DNA from: Martinezella hainanensis
GTDB lineage: Bacteria > Pseudomonadota > Alphaproteobacteria > Rhizobiales > Rhizobiaceae
Reading direction: 5' to 3'
NCBI RefSeq assembly: GCF_900094555.1
Contig: NZ_FMAC01000003.1
Coordinates: 248,001-312,000, forward strand
Length of the DNA: 64,000 nucleotides
Of this stretch, positions 1 through 9,046 are shown piece after piece (position 1 is the first letter of the stretch; each line of letters opens with the position of its first letter). The notes beneath the pieces were generated by a model that was not told the DNA's origin, searched no databases, and saw only the letters and a list, made by a program, of their open reading frames with translations. The position numbers and the translations under genes are program-made.

Positions 1-18
1 GCGCAACGCCTGATTTAA
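1..18 (+). CDS. Possible last codons of an upstream gene (partial)
   Basis: Reading from base 1 gives Ala-Gln-Arg-Leu-Ile and a TAA stop at 16-18. Since the next genes are the two permeases of an importer, this could be the end of its binding protein or ATPase gene. Only five codons are visible, so identity cannot be judged. Confidence 0.3.
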   Translation, partial: AQRLI

Positions 19-29
19 CACAATGGACC

Positions 30-65
30 GGGGCTGGTGCATCTGTCGAACGACAGGCCGGCCCC
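30..65 (+). repeat. Intra-operon stem-loop before the first permease gene
   Basis: GGGGCTGG (30-37) pairs with CCGGCCCC (58-65) with one G-U wobble. Inside it CTGTC (43-47) pairs with GACAG (52-56) around a GAAC loop. No T-run follows, so it is more likely an mRNA-stabilising or attenuating hairpin between cistrons of a transporter operon than a full terminator. Confidence 0.5.
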
Positions 66-105
66 GAGCCGATGGGATCAACGCCGAGAGAAGGAGGATT
101 AGATT

Positions 106-960
106 ATGAAGACATCAGTTCTATTGCTGACCGCTCCGCTTGCGGCGATCCTCGCGCTTGGCCTTGCGCCGCTCGTTCTTGTCGTGGTCTGGAGCTTTTG
201 TGCCTGGGACTCTGCCACCTACTGGATCAAGCCGGAATTCAGCCTCGCCGCCTATGGCGCCATTCTGGAAGCCGGGCGCTGGAGCGTGTTTCTATCCACG
301 CTTGGCAAGGCGTTCCTGACATCCGCTATATGCCTCGTCATCGCCTATCCCACTGCCTATGCAATGTATTTTCTGGCTGGTCGCACTCTGTCCGTCGTGC
401 TCGCGGCCCTTCTTACGATCCCGTTTTTCACGTCCTATCTCATTCGCTCCTTCTCCTGGCGGCTGCTGCTTGGCCGCACTGGCGTCATCAACATGCTTCT
501 TCAGCAAGCCGGCATCACGGATGCGCCGCTCGACTGGTTGCTGTTCAGCGATTTTGCCGTCATCGTCGGGCTTGTCGCCTCCTACCTGCCGTTCGCAACC
601 TTCCCTGTCCTGCTCTCCATGCGCCGCGTCGACCCGATCGCGCTGGCGGCATCGCGCGATCTTGGCGCCGGGTTCTGGACGATGGTCCGCACCGTGTTGC
701 TGCCGCTGACCTACTCCGGCGTCTTTGCCGGTTTCCTCTTCGTCTTCGTCATGGTTGCCGGCTCCTCGACCGAGGTGCAGATGCTTGGAGGCGCTGGCGC
801 ATCGATCGTCTCGGTGATGATCAACGACGTCATGCGTGTCGCCAATTTTCCGCTCGCCTTTGCAATCTCGACGCTGATGCTCGTCATCGTCTTTGGGCTG
901 GTGCTGATCGGCAATGCCCTGTTCGGCCTTTCTTCGCTATTCGAGGAGCGCGGCCAATGA
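106..960 (+). CDS. ABC transporter permease, PotB type
   Basis: Inner-membrane permease of a binding-protein-dependent importer of the spermidine/putrescine-opine class. The 284-residue product has a hydrophobic N-terminal helix, about six membrane segments and the cytoplasmic EAA loop near residues 185-210 (AASRDLGAGFW followed by LLPL), the contact to the ATPase. The start is preceded by AAGGAGG at the right distance. It overlaps the next permease by ATGA, so the two are translationally coupled. The ATPase and binding protein of this system are not in the window and probably lie to the left. Substrate is unknown; this permease class also carries opines, AEP and other small amines. Confidence 0.9.
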   Translation: MKTSVLLLTAPLAAILALGLAPLVLVVVWSFCAWDSATYWIKPEFSLAAYGAILEAGRWSVFLSTLGKAFLTSAICLVIAYPTAYAMYFLAGRTLSVVLAALLTIPFFTSYLIRSFSWRLLLGRTGVINMLLQQAGITDAPLDWLLFSDFAVIVGLVASYLPFATFPVLLSMRRVDPIALAASRDLGAGFWTMVRTVLLPLTYSGVFAGFLFVFVMVAGSSTEVQMLGGAGASIVSVMINDVMRVANFPLAFAISTLMLVIVFGLVLIGNALFGLSSLFEERGQ

Positions 961-1757
961 CAGTCAGGGAAGGAACGACCCCGCGCATCGTCATCTGGGC
1001 TCTGACCATCTTCGGCCTCATCGTGATCTATGCGCCACCGCTTTATCTGCTTGGTGTCTCGTTCAATCCGGCGCTGCAGCCGGGGTTGCCGCACTTCTCC
1101 GACATTACCCTGAAATGGTACCTCGCACTCGGCTCGGAAAGCGCGCTTGTCGCCGCGCTCGGGCAATCAATCATCATTGCGCTTGCAACGGCTGTCATCG
1201 CGACGCTGCTGTCGCTCGGCGCGGCGCTGGCCCATCGCGAGCTTCACCGCGGGCGCAGCCTGTGGTTTCTGACCGTGCTGTTGCCGATGTTCATACCTGG
1301 AGTCATCCAGGGGCTGGCGCTTTCGACGGTGATCAGTCGCGCTGGCGTTAAGGCATCGGCCTTGACCGTTATTGCCGGCCATCTGCTATGGGCGATGCCC
1401 TTCGCCTTCGTCGTCATCCTGACGAGCTTTGCCGCGGTCAAGCGAACCTATCTGATGGCGGCGGACGATCTCGGTGCCGGCCGCTTCCGGCAGTTCTGGG
1501 ATATTACCCTGCCATTGATCCGGCCGGGCCTCATCAGCGCCTTCATCTTTTCGTTCCTGCTGTCCCTCAACGAGTTTACGCGCGCCTTTTATCTGGCCGG
1601 TCGCCAAAACACGTTGCCGGTAGTGCTGTTCGGCAAAATGAATTCCGGCGCCTCGCCGACGATCTATGCGATGTCGGGCGCAATCTTCCTTGTATCAAGC
1701 GTTTGCGTGGTGGCCGTCGCACTGCGTTCGCTGCTCATGCAACGCCGAGTGGGGTGA
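957..1757 (+). CDS. ABC transporter permease, PotC type
   Basis: Second permease of the importer, 266 residues, about six membrane helices, with an EAA loop around residues 165-190 (MAADDLGAGRFRQFW then LPLI). A longer reading frame runs upstream from base 72, but it would overlap all of the previous gene; the ATG at 957 overlapping the preceding TGA is the natural start. It forms the heterodimeric membrane channel with the preceding PotB-type protein. It ends the visible operon; no ATPase gene follows. Confidence 0.9.
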   Translation: MTVREGTTPRIVIWALTIFGLIVIYAPPLYLLGVSFNPALQPGLPHFSDITLKWYLALGSESALVAALGQSIIIALATAVIATLLSLGAALAHRELHRGRSLWFLTVLLPMFIPGVIQGLALSTVISRAGVKASALTVIAGHLLWAMPFAFVVILTSFAAVKRTYLMAADDLGAGRFRQFWDITLPLIRPGLISAFIFSFLLSLNEFTRAFYLAGRQNTLPVVLFGKMNSGASPTIYAMSGAIFLVSSVCVVAVALRSLLMQRRVG

Positions 1758-1830
1758 TCCATATGCAAATTGGACTGACGAGTCGCAAGTTCTGCCCGCC
1801 CTTAGACCTCCATCAACGGGAGTATAGAGG

Positions 1831-2040
1831 ATGAAACAAGAGTCGAAACTGATGGCGCTGATCCGCGCTGGTAAGAGGCAGGAGGCGCTTGACATGGTCG
1901 AGCGGCTGAAGGCGGCGACGCAATCGCTGCCGACGTCTATCAAGGTAGATCGAACGGGCGCCGTCACCTACTACAAAGGGAACCGCCGTTTCGTGAGAAA
2001 CATCCAGGGCGGCTGGGATCTGGTGCCGAAGAAAAAGTAG
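1831..2040 (+). CDS. Small hypothetical protein, 69 residues
   Basis: Not recognised. The product is short, basic at its C-terminus (ends in PKKK), with a predicted amphipathic N-terminal helix (KLMALIRAGKRQEALDMVERL) and no signal peptide or membrane segment. GGGAG at 1818-1822 lies eight bases before the ATG, and codon use resembles the neighbouring genes, which is why it is reported. It sits 73 bases after the permease and may be co-transcribed or independent. A spurious ORF cannot be excluded. Confidence 0.5.
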   Translation: MKQESKLMALIRAGKRQEALDMVERLKAATQSLPTSIKVDRTGAVTYYKGNRRFVRNIQGGWDLVPKKK

Positions 2041-2369
2041 ATGTCCGTTGTTGATCTGGGCATCGAGCAGACCGGCGCTGTCGAATACGCGGCGCGGGCA
2101 AGAAGCAGCGGTTGGAAAGGAAAGATTTCGATCGACTGCAAATAGAAGGTCGCGGTGCCAATATTCGATGTGGCAAGCTTCTCATGCTCGGGATTTTGCC
2201 ATGACAGATATTCCCTAGTGGAACGGTGATTTCGTCAAGTATTCGATATCTTTAAGATATAAATAATATTAGAAAATATCTTATTTAGAAATATAAAATT
2301 AACGTCCAAAGCCTAAGGTCTCCTCGACCGTCATCGCGCAGATGAAGGTCGATTGAAGGAGACAGGACC
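2041..2369. other. Gene-free stretch with an AT-rich promoter region
   Basis: No credible gene. The first 170 bases are of normal composition. From about 2200 the sequence becomes very AT-rich and contains a perfect 15-base palindrome, ATATCTT-T-AAGATAT, at 2246-2260. This is the likely promoter/operator region for the TadE/TadG pair that follows. Confidence 0.5.
2246..2260. promoter_or_regulatory. Palindrome upstream of tadE-like gene
   Basis: ATATCTT and AAGATAT flank a single T. The position, about 110 bases before the tadE-like start in an AT-rich block, suits a regulator site, but the palindrome is composed mostly of A and T and may be fortuitous. Confidence 0.3.
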
Positions 2370-2792
2370 ATGTATCGTGTTTCTCATTTCAACAGGGAGA
2401 AAGAGGGCGCCGCAGCCGTCGAATTCGCTCTCATCGCGCCGCTTTTTTTCCTTCTGCTTCTCACGCTGGTCGCCTTTGCCATCTATCTTACTGCCGCTCA
2501 TTCGCTGCAGCAATTGACGGCCGATGCCGCCCGCACGGCGATTGCAGGGTTGTCGGCGGACGAACGAAGCCAGCTGGTTCAGAGCTTCGTCACCAGCTCG
2601 ACGATCAACGACGCTTTCATCGACAAGAGCAAGTTGACGATAACCGTCGCTACCGACCCGACCAATGTCAATCAGTTCACCGTCAGCGCCGCCTATGACG
2701 CGTCGAATCTTCCGATCTGGAACCTCTATACATTCGCGATGCCGGATCAAACCATCCGCCGCTATTCGACCATTCGTCTCGGAGGTCTCTGA
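2370..2792 (+). CDS. TadE-like pseudopilin/pilus assembly protein
   Basis: A 140-residue protein with the TadE signature: a short basic leader followed by EGAAAVEFALIAPLFFLLLL, i.e. a prepilin-like Glu within the hydrophobic N-terminal helix (about residues 13-40), then a soluble extracytoplasmic part. TadE proteins are minor pseudopilins of Flp/Tad adhesive pili and are processed by a TadV-type peptidase. The start follows GAAGGAGACAGG. It is joined to the next gene by a TGATG overlap. None of the motor or secretin genes (tadA, B, C, rcpA) are in the window, so it is an orphan pair. Confidence 0.85.
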   Translation: MYRVSHFNREKEGAAAVEFALIAPLFFLLLLTLVAFAIYLTAAHSLQQLTADAARTAIAGLSADERSQLVQSFVTSSTINDAFIDKSKLTITVATDPTNVNQFTVSAAYDASNLPIWNLYTFAMPDQTIRRYSTIRLGGL

Positions 2793-4528
2793 TGGAGTGG
2801 CTTCTCGGTCGGCTCGCCTCTCTGCGAGACAGGCGAGGGAACGTTGCCGTCACGACTGCGCTTGTCTCGCCTCTGATCCTTTATTGCCTTGGCCTCGGCA
2901 TCGATTATGGCATGATGACGCTACAGCAACGGCGCCTCCAGCAACTGAGCGACATCGGCGCGATATCGGCTGCCTCCGATATCGCAAATGCGCAGACTGC
3001 GCTTTTGAACAATCTCCAGAGCAATGGCACCACGGCGGCGGTTGCCTCCGGCAGCAGCTATATGACGAGCAAGGGGCTCGTCAACACAGCTACCGCCAAC
3101 TCCGGTCAATATGAGACCGTGGGCAATCTGGTGCTCGGCACCTACACGGCGGACGCGTCGATCCCGCTTGCAAACCGCTTCTCCTCTACAGGAACCTCAC
3201 CGTATGACTCCGTCAAGGTGACATTGACCCAAAAGGCGGTGATGCCTTTCGCTTCCGCCTTTGCTACGCCGCCGACGCTCAGCGCGACGGGCACCGCATC
3301 CAGCGAGCGTCTGGCCGCCTTCTCGGTCGGATCGCGGCTTGCCAGCCTCAACGGCGGTATCCTGAACCAGCTCCTTGGCACGTTGCTGGGAACGCAGATC
3401 TCCCTAAAGGTCGCGGACTATCAGTCGCTCATAAGCGCGAATGTCAATCTTCTGAGTTTTCTCAATCTCCTGGCGACGGATCTCAAGCTTACAGGGGTAA
3501 GCTATGACCAGCTTCTCGCGACCGATGTCACCTATGACAAGATTCTCGGTGCGCTCGGCAAATCGACCAATCTTTCGAGCGGCGTCGTCACCCTCATCAA
3601 CAATCTTGGCAAGACGCTCGGCACGACGAAACTGACCGTCAAGCTGCAGGATATCGTGAACCTCGGTCCTTTGGGGAGCAATATCGTCGGCACTTCCCCC
3701 AATCTGACGGCCAATATGAATGTGCTGGATCTAATCTCGATGACGGCAATGGCTGCCAACCAGCAAAAGCAGATCGCGCTTGATCTTGGGGCCGCTTTGC
3801 CAGGCGTTGCGACAGCAAAGCTGACGCTGGCGATCGGAGAAATGTCTCAGCAGACGCCGGCCCTTGCCGTGGGCGCGCCGGGCACGATTGTTCGCACGCC
3901 ACAGGTCCGTGCTGCGCTCGAAGTCGCCGTTACCGGTCTGTCCCTGATCGCCGGGCTGAAGCTCAGGGTGCCGCTCTATATCGAGCTTGCTCCCGCGGAA
4001 GCCAAGCTTGCCTCGATTACCTGTGTCGGCGGCTCCATGCCGAACGCGGTCGTCGGTATAGACGCCGTGCCCGGTGTTGCCGAGGTAGATCTGGGCGACG
4101 TCAACACGTCTGCCTTCGTAAACTTCGGCTCCGAACCGCGGGTGACGCCGGCTGCGATCATCGATTCCCTCCTTCTCAAGGTGATCGCGAGTGCGCAGGT
4201 CGATATCGCCAACATGAGCCCGACACGATTGAACTTTCAGCCTTCGGAGATTTCGGCAGGTACGATCAAGACGGTTTCAACGAGTACCGTCCTGACCTCC
4301 ACGGTCTCGTCGCTCCTGAAAAACGCGACCATCACCATCCAATTGCTCATCTTGACCATTGGAACGCCGTCGGGAGTGCTTTCGGCCGTTGCCGATACGC
4401 TATCGGTCGTGACGGCACCACTCGATCAGGTTCTGTACGGCCTGCTCGGCCTGCTCGGTCTCGGTATCGGACAAGCCGACGTGAGCGTTACCGATGCAAG
4501 GTGCACGCAGCCTGTGCTGGTGCAGTAA
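2792..4528 (+). CDS. TadG-like pilus protein
   Basis: 578 residues. The N-terminus (RRGNVAVTTALVSPLILYCL) is the TadG/TadE-type membrane anchor, followed by a long extracytoplasmic region rich in Ser, Thr, Ala and Leu with few charges. TadG-like proteins are tethered envelope proteins associated with Tad pili. No von Willebrand factor A motif is obvious, so this is the short N-domain type. Three cysteines occur near the C-terminus (around ITCVGG and DARCTQP). Translationally coupled to the tadE-like gene; convergent with the LysR gene downstream. Confidence 0.8.
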   Translation: MEWLLGRLASLRDRRGNVAVTTALVSPLILYCLGLGIDYGMMTLQQRRLQQLSDIGAISAASDIANAQTALLNNLQSNGTTAAVASGSSYMTSKGLVNTATANSGQYETVGNLVLGTYTADASIPLANRFSSTGTSPYDSVKVTLTQKAVMPFASAFATPPTLSATGTASSERLAAFSVGSRLASLNGGILNQLLGTLLGTQISLKVADYQSLISANVNLLSFLNLLATDLKLTGVSYDQLLATDVTYDKILGALGKSTNLSSGVVTLINNLGKTLGTTKLTVKLQDIVNLGPLGSNIVGTSPNLTANMNVLDLISMTAMAANQQKQIALDLGAALPGVATAKLTLAIGEMSQQTPALAVGAPGTIVRTPQVRAALEVAVTGLSLIAGLKLRVPLYIELAPAEAKLASITCVGGSMPNAVVGIDAVPGVAEVDLGDVNTSAFVNFGSEPRVTPAAIIDSLLLKVIASAQVDIANMSPTRLNFQPSEISAGTIKTVSTSTVLTSTVSSLLKNATITIQLLILTIGTPSGVLSAVADTLSVVTAPLDQVLYGLLGLLGLGIGQADVSVTDARCTQPVLVQ

Positions 4529-4586
4529 TGGCTTCCTTGAGATCCCATGTAGTCGAGCGAGAAAGCCGGGTTGCCGACCAATCGGA

Positions 4587-5495
4587 TCAGGAGTTCGTAC
4601 CCGGCAGGCTGTAGGCCTGCTGGAAATAACGCCTGAAGGCGAGCATGGGCTGACTGAATTCAACATTGGCGCGCCAGGCCAGCCCCACATCCATGGGCGG
4701 AACCGGATCCTGAATGTTCACGGTCTCGATGCGCCGCCCCTCGAGTGACCAAGGGCGATGCACCATGTCTGACAAAATGGCGACGCCGAGGCCGTTGGCC
4801 ACCATCGATCGCACTGCTTCGATCGAACTGGTCCGTAACAGAACTTTCGGCTGATAGGGGCTTCGGCTCCAGTATCGCAGCGAAGAATGGGCTGCTTCAT
4901 CCACCGTCAGCATAATGTAGGGCTCTTCGGCGATTTCACGCAGGCCTATGCCGTCGCGCCGCTGCAGGTCGTGGCCGGCCGGAAGCCAGAGGCGCCTCAC
5001 CGAGCTCAGAAGCGTTTCGGTCGTCAGCATCGGATTGAGAATGTTCGATGTCAGCAGCACCGAAATATCATAGCGATTGGTCAGGAGCCCTTCTTCGATC
5101 GACTCGCGATTGACCTCGTAAAGCTGGATTTTCAGTTTCGGATAGAGGCGGCGGATGCGCTCGATATGCAGCGGCAGGAAATAGCCGATGACGGTATAGG
5201 TGGCGGCAACGACGAGCTCTCCCTCGATATCGCTGCTGACCAGATTGAGATGAGTCGCTTCATCGACCTTTGCCAGGATCTCATAGGCATGCGACAGGAA
5301 TTGCCGGCCGGCCGTGGTCAGCTCCATGCCCTGCGGCGTGCGATTGAACAGTGACACGCCGACCGTCAGTTCTAGATCCTTTATTGCCGCGGTGACGGCC
5401 GACTGCGAGATCGACAGGTTCACTGCAGCATGTGAGATCTGCCCGTACTCCGCTGTTGCAACGAAATAGCGGAGTTGCCTTAGGCTCAGGCTCAC
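4587..5495 (-). CDS. LysR-family transcriptional regulator
   Basis: 302 residues: a winged helix-turn-helix at about 1-60 (LRQLRYFVATAEYGQISHAA, then SISQSAVTAAIKDLE) and a LysR substrate-binding domain from about 90. It is divergent from the pxpA-led operon across a 258-base AT-rich gap, the usual geometry for a LysR activator of that operon. The inducer is likely the substrate of that pathway (inference from position only). Confidence 0.9.
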   Translation of the reverse strand: MSLSLRQLRYFVATAEYGQISHAAVNLSISQSAVTAAIKDLELTVGVSLFNRTPQGMELTTAGRQFLSHAYEILAKVDEATHLNLVSSDIEGELVVAATYTVIGYFLPLHIERIRRLYPKLKIQLYEVNRESIEEGLLTNRYDISVLLTSNILNPMLTTETLLSSVRRLWLPAGHDLQRRDGIGLREIAEEPYIMLTVDEAAHSSLRYWSRSPYQPKVLLRTSSIEAVRSMVANGLGVAILSDMVHRPWSLEGRRIETVNIQDPVPPMDVGLAWRANVEFSQPMLAFRRYFQQAYSLPGTNS

Positions 5496-5594
5496 GAGAA
5501 TTCTCCCATCTATTTATCTGAAAACAGCCGCGATTAATCAGATTTCATGGATCAAAAACGAGCTGACTTCGATAAATCCTTGCGCAATTTTTAT

Positions 5595-5610
5595 ATAATA
5601 CTGATATTAT
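5595..5610. promoter_or_regulatory. Candidate LysR box between lysR and the pxpA operon
   Basis: ATAAT-ACTGAT-ATTAT is a perfect 5-6-5 dyad in the divergent AT-rich intergenic region and fits the loose T-N11-A pattern of LysR sites. It lies about 100 bases upstream of the lysR start and 145 before pxpA. Confidence 0.35.
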
Positions 5611-5753
5611 TGAATATTTTCTGGTGCAATTTTGAGCGCCTGTATCAGTTTATCAGATAATAAAACTTTGAAAATTGTATTTTTCAAAGGCCATCTTTGT
5701 CTCTAGCGTTTTCGTATCGGTCCTGAGCGGGACGAAAGTGCGAGGGAAGGCAT

Positions 5754-6560
5754 TTGAAGGAAGCGGTCGATATCAATTGCGACATGGGGGAGGCTTTCGG
5801 CCGTTGGCGGATCGGCGACGCGCATGACGAGGAACTTATCTCGCTTATCAGCTCGGCCAATATCGCCACCGGCTTTCACGCCGGCGATCCCAATCTCATG
5901 GACGAGACCGTGCGGATGGCGGCCGCTCATGGCGTCGGTGTCGGTGCCCATCCCGGCTATAACGATCTCCAGGGTTTCGGGCGGCGCAAGATCAACGGCA
6001 CCAGTCGGGAGCTGGTCAACGATCTGGTCTACCAGGTCGGCGCGCTGCGGGAATTCGCCAGGCGCTACGGCGTGCCGGTACAGCACGTGAAGCCGCATGG
6101 CGCCCTCTACATGGAACTGGCGGCAAACCCGGATCTGTCGCAGATCTTCATACAATACATGCGCACCGCAGCGCCGAACATGTTCGTCTTCTGCATGGAT
6201 GGTTCCGCCACCTGCCTTGCGGCCGAAGAGGCCGGCCAACCCGTCGTCCGCGAATTCTATGCTGACCGCGATTATGGCGATACCGGCTGGATCGTCTTTA
6301 CCAGGGATGCCGGTCGTCCCGATCCCAAGGCGATCGCCCGCAAGGTCGTGAGAGCCTGCACGGAAGGTATTGTCCGCACCGTCAACGGCGCGGATATTCC
6401 GATCGCGTTCGATTCCATCTGTTTTCATTCCGATACTTTGGGTGCGCTCGATATCGTGCGCTACATGCGCGAGGCCCTCATTGCCGAGGGTATAAGAATT
6501 GCACCCGTTTCACAGATTTTGAACAGCGACGCAGCGCGGAGGTCCCATGAGCAAGCTTGA
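5754..6560 (+). CDS. pxpA: LamB/YcsF family protein (5-oxoprolinase subunit A)
   Basis: 268 residues with the family hallmarks: [12 protein letters not shown] at the N-terminus, [21 protein letters not shown] with GFGRR, and VKPHGALY. With PxpB and PxpC, PxpA forms the ATP-dependent 5-oxoprolinase that opens pyroglutamate to glutamate. The chosen start is TTG, preceded by GAGGGAAGG; the family motif begins four residues later, so no ATG start would fit. Overlaps the next gene by 14 bases. The linked biotin carrier and biotin carboxylase genes suggest a variant in which substrate may not be 5-oxoproline. Confidence 0.88.
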   Translation: MKEAVDINCDMGEAFGRWRIGDAHDEELISLISSANIATGFHAGDPNLMDETVRMAAAHGVGVGAHPGYNDLQGFGRRKINGTSRELVNDLVYQVGALREFARRYGVPVQHVKPHGALYMELAANPDLSQIFIQYMRTAAPNMFVFCMDGSATCLAAEEAGQPVVREFYADRDYGDTGWIVFTRDAGRPDPKAIARKVVRACTEGIVRTVNGADIPIAFDSICFHSDTLGALDIVRYMREALIAEGIRIAPVSQILNSDAARRSHEQA

Positions 6561-6789
6561 GATCAGATCACCCCTTCCGGGAACTTTCTACAGGGCTTCC
6601 TCTCCGGACACGCCGCCCTTCAAGGCTGACGGCGACGCCGTTGCCGCGGGCGATACGATCGGCCTCATCGAGGTCATGAAGACCTTTCAGCAGATACCGG
6701 CCGGGCTCGATGGCAAGAACATCACCTTCCTCGTCGACAATGAAGAGCCTGTCATGGCCGGCCAGATCATCGCGGAGGTGGACCCATGA
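6547..6789 (+). CDS. Short biotin carboxyl carrier protein
   Basis: An 80-residue stand-alone biotinyl domain. The acceptor lysine is Lys45 in IEVMKTFQ, where acetyl-CoA carboxylase carriers usually have EAMKM; the flanking Ala and Met are replaced by Val and Thr. It lacks the Pro/Ala-rich N-terminal part of AccB. Overlaps pxpA upstream and accC downstream (ATGA). It is expected to carry carboxybiotin between the biotin carboxylase and the KipI/KipA-like carboxyltransferase-type subunits of this operon. Confidence 0.88.
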   Translation: MSKLEIRSPLPGTFYRASSPDTPPFKADGDAVAAGDTIGLIEVMKTFQQIPAGLDGKNITFLVDNEEPVMAGQIIAEVDP

Positions 6790-8171
6790 CCATCCGTTCC
6801 GTCCTGATTGCCAATCGCGGCGAGATCGCCGTCAGGATCATAAAGGCCGCCAAGGCGCTCGGCATTCGCACCGTGCAGGTCCATAGCGCGGCGGATGCCG
6901 ATATGCTCGCGGTGAAGCTGGCCGACGAGGCGATCAATATCGGTTCGCCGGCGCCGAAGAAATCCTATCTGAACATCGAGGCCATCGTTTCGGCGGCACG
7001 CGCCGCCGGCGTGGATGCCGTTCACCCCGGATATGGGTTTCTGTCAGAAAACGGAGATTTTGCCGATGCCGTCGAGGCGGCCGGCATGATCTTCATCGGA
7101 CCGAGTGGCGAGGCCATCCGGCTGCTCGGCGACAAGGTGGCGGCGCGCGCGATTGCCGCCCGCGCCGGCGTGCCGACGGTGCCGGGAAGTGATGGTCGCG
7201 TTGCCGATATCGGTGCCGCGGAGGCGATCGCCGAACGGACTGGTTTTCCTCTGATGATCAAGGCGGCGGCCGGTGGCGGCGGACGTGGCATTCGCATCGT
7301 GCAGTCTCTGGCCGAACTCAGGGAGCAGTTTCCGCTTGCTTCGGCGGAGGCGGCAGCCGCTTTCGGCGATGGTGGCCTCTACATGGAAAAGGTCATCACT
7401 CGCGCCCGCCACGTCGAGGTGCAGATCTTTGGTGACGGACGGAATTTCGTGCATTGCTTCGAGCGCGAATGCTCGCTGCAGCGACGACGTCAGAAGGTGT
7501 GGGAGGAAGCGCAGGCCTTCCTGCTGCCGGATGACGTGCGGCAGCGCCTTTGCGCCAGCGCCGTGGCCCTTGCGGCGGAGGTCGGCTATCGCGGCGCGGG
7601 GACGGTCGAATATCTCTACGAAGAGGATAGCAGGCAGTTCTACTTCATCGAGGTGAACACGCGCATCCAGGTCGAGCATCCGGTGACGGAGATGATTACC
7701 GGCATCGATCTGGTGCAGGAGATGTTCAAGGTGGCGGGTGGGGCGCCCTTGTCGCTGTCGCAGTCCGATATTCGGGTTCGCGGCCACGCCATCGAGTGCC
7801 GGATCAATGCCGAAGACCCAGCCAAGGGCTTTCTGCCGGCGCCGGGCACTGTGACAAGATTGTCCATTCCGGAAGGCGAGGGTATCCGTTTCGATACGAT
7901 GCTTTATGCCGGCTATACCGTGCCGCCCTTCTATGATTCCCTTCTCGGCAAGCTGATCGTCTGGGCCGAGGATCGGAATACCTGCCTCGACAGGCTGGCG
8001 AGCGCTCTTTCCAATCTGACGATCGAAGGCTTGCCGACGACGATTCCTCTGCACCTGGCGCTCGCCCGCGACCCATCGGTGCGCAAGGGCGCATTCCACA
8101 CGCGTTTTCTCGAATCCTGGCTGGAGACCGATTTTGCTGCGGTTAACGGCATAGCCGCGGAGGTTGCCTGA
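6786..8171 (+). CDS. accC: Biotin carboxylase (AccC-like)
   Basis: 461 residues, normal AccC length. Domains in order: biotin carboxylase N-domain (IANRGEIAVRI at residue 8), ATP-grasp with GGGGRGI around 165 and EVNTRIQVEHPVTE around 290, then the C-domain with RGHAIECRINAEDP around 330. It makes carboxybiotin on the adjacent carrier from ATP and bicarbonate. Its place inside the pxp operon, with four-base overlaps on both sides, argues for a dedicated paralogue rather than the housekeeping acetyl-CoA carboxylase subunit. Confidence 0.92.
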   Translation: MTIRSVLIANRGEIAVRIIKAAKALGIRTVQVHSAADADMLAVKLADEAINIGSPAPKKSYLNIEAIVSAARAAGVDAVHPGYGFLSENGDFADAVEAAGMIFIGPSGEAIRLLGDKVAARAIAARAGVPTVPGSDGRVADIGAAEAIAERTGFPLMIKAAAGGGGRGIRIVQSLAELREQFPLASAEAAAAFGDGGLYMEKVITRARHVEVQIFGDGRNFVHCFERECSLQRRRQKVWEEAQAFLLPDDVRQRLCASAVALAAEVGYRGAGTVEYLYEEDSRQFYFIEVNTRIQVEHPVTEMITGIDLVQEMFKVAGGAPLSLSQSDIRVRGHAIECRINAEDPAKGFLPAPGTVTRLSIPEGEGIRFDTMLYAGYTVPPFYDSLLGKLIVWAEDRNTCLDRLASALSNLTIEGLPTTIPLHLALARDPSVRKGAFHTRFLESWLETDFAAVNGIAAEVA

Positions 8172-9046
8172 TGCCAGCTCGTTTTACGTTCGGAGGTGAC
8201 GAGCATCTCTTTGTCGAATGCAGCGACGAGATGTCGCTCGAAGCTTTCTTCAAGAGCCTGTCGATGGCCAAGGGGGTGCGCGAGAGCGCCATCAAGGGCA
8301 TCACCGAAATCTGCCCTGCCAATGCGTCTTTTCAGATCAAGTTCGATCCGGACCTCATCAAGCCGGATGATCTCCTGCGAGAGGTCAGGGCGATCGAGGG
8401 GGCGGCCGAGAAGGCAGAGCCCGTGATCACGACCCGCATCGTCGAAATCCCGGTCTTCTACAATGACCCCTGGACGCATGAGACCCTGATGCGCTTCCGC
8501 GAGCGGCATCAGGAGCCGACAGGCACCGATCTCGACTACGCCGCCAGGATCAACGGCTATGACGCGGTGAAGGATTTCATCTCGGCGCATGCCGGATCCC
8601 CGTGGTTCGTCTCCATGGTCGGCTTCGTTGCCGGTCTGCCGTTTATGTATCAGATGGTGGAGCGGCAGCGGCAGATCGAAGTGCCGAAATATCTGCGCCC
8701 GCGAACGGATACGCCGCGGCTGACTGTGGGACATGGCGGCTGCTTCGGCTGCATCTATTCAGTGCGCGGAGCAGGCGGCTATCAGATGTTCGGCATCACG
8801 CCGATGCCGATCTTCGACCCCACGCAATCGACGAGCTACCTGCGCGATTTCATGGTGTTCTTTCGCCCCGGCGACATCGTGAAGTTCCGGCCGATTGATC
8901 GCGACGGCTACGACCAGGCGGTTGAGGACGTTGACAAGGGGCACTTCGCTCCACCGATCCGCGAGGTTCGTTTCGACCTTCGGCAGTACCAGGCAGATAT
9001 CGACGGATACAACGCCAAGCTGGAGGGCACGCTATATGGCCATTAA
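8171..9046 (+). CDS. pxpB: KipI/PxpB-like carboxyltransferase-type subunit
   Basis: 291 residues, about 50 longer than typical KipI/PxpB. The second half carries the family pattern IPVFYNDPW, then VGFVAGLPFMYQM, PRTDTPRLTVGHGGCFG and GGYQMFGITPMPIFDP. These correspond to the conserved pyroglutamate-hydrolase/allophanate-hydrolase subunit 1 motifs, but the match is divergent (for example GCFGCIYS in place of GGQTGIYP). One-base overlap with accC and 11-base overlap with pxpC. The divergence is a reason to doubt that 5-oxoproline is the true substrate. Confidence 0.82.
   Translation: MPARFTFGGDEHLFVECSDEMSLEAFFKSLSMAKGVRESAIKGITEICPANASFQIKFDPDLIKPDDLLREVRAIEGAAEKAEPVITTRIVEIPVFYNDPWTHETLMRFRERHQEPTGTDLDYAARINGYDAVKDFISAHAGSPWFVSMVGFVAGLPFMYQMVERQRQIEVPKYLRPRTDTPRLTVGHGGCFGCIYSVRGAGGYQMFGITPMPIFDPTQSTSYLRDFMVFFRPGDIVKFRPIDRDGYDQAVEDVDKGHFAPPIREVRFDLRQYQADIDGYNAKLEGTLYGH

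Noticed and set aside
72..956. Long upstream extension of the second permease frame (561 codons in total)
   Set aside because: It overlaps the whole first permease in another frame, is rich in Arg, His and Cys, and has no ribosome site; the ATGA junction at 957 is the true start.
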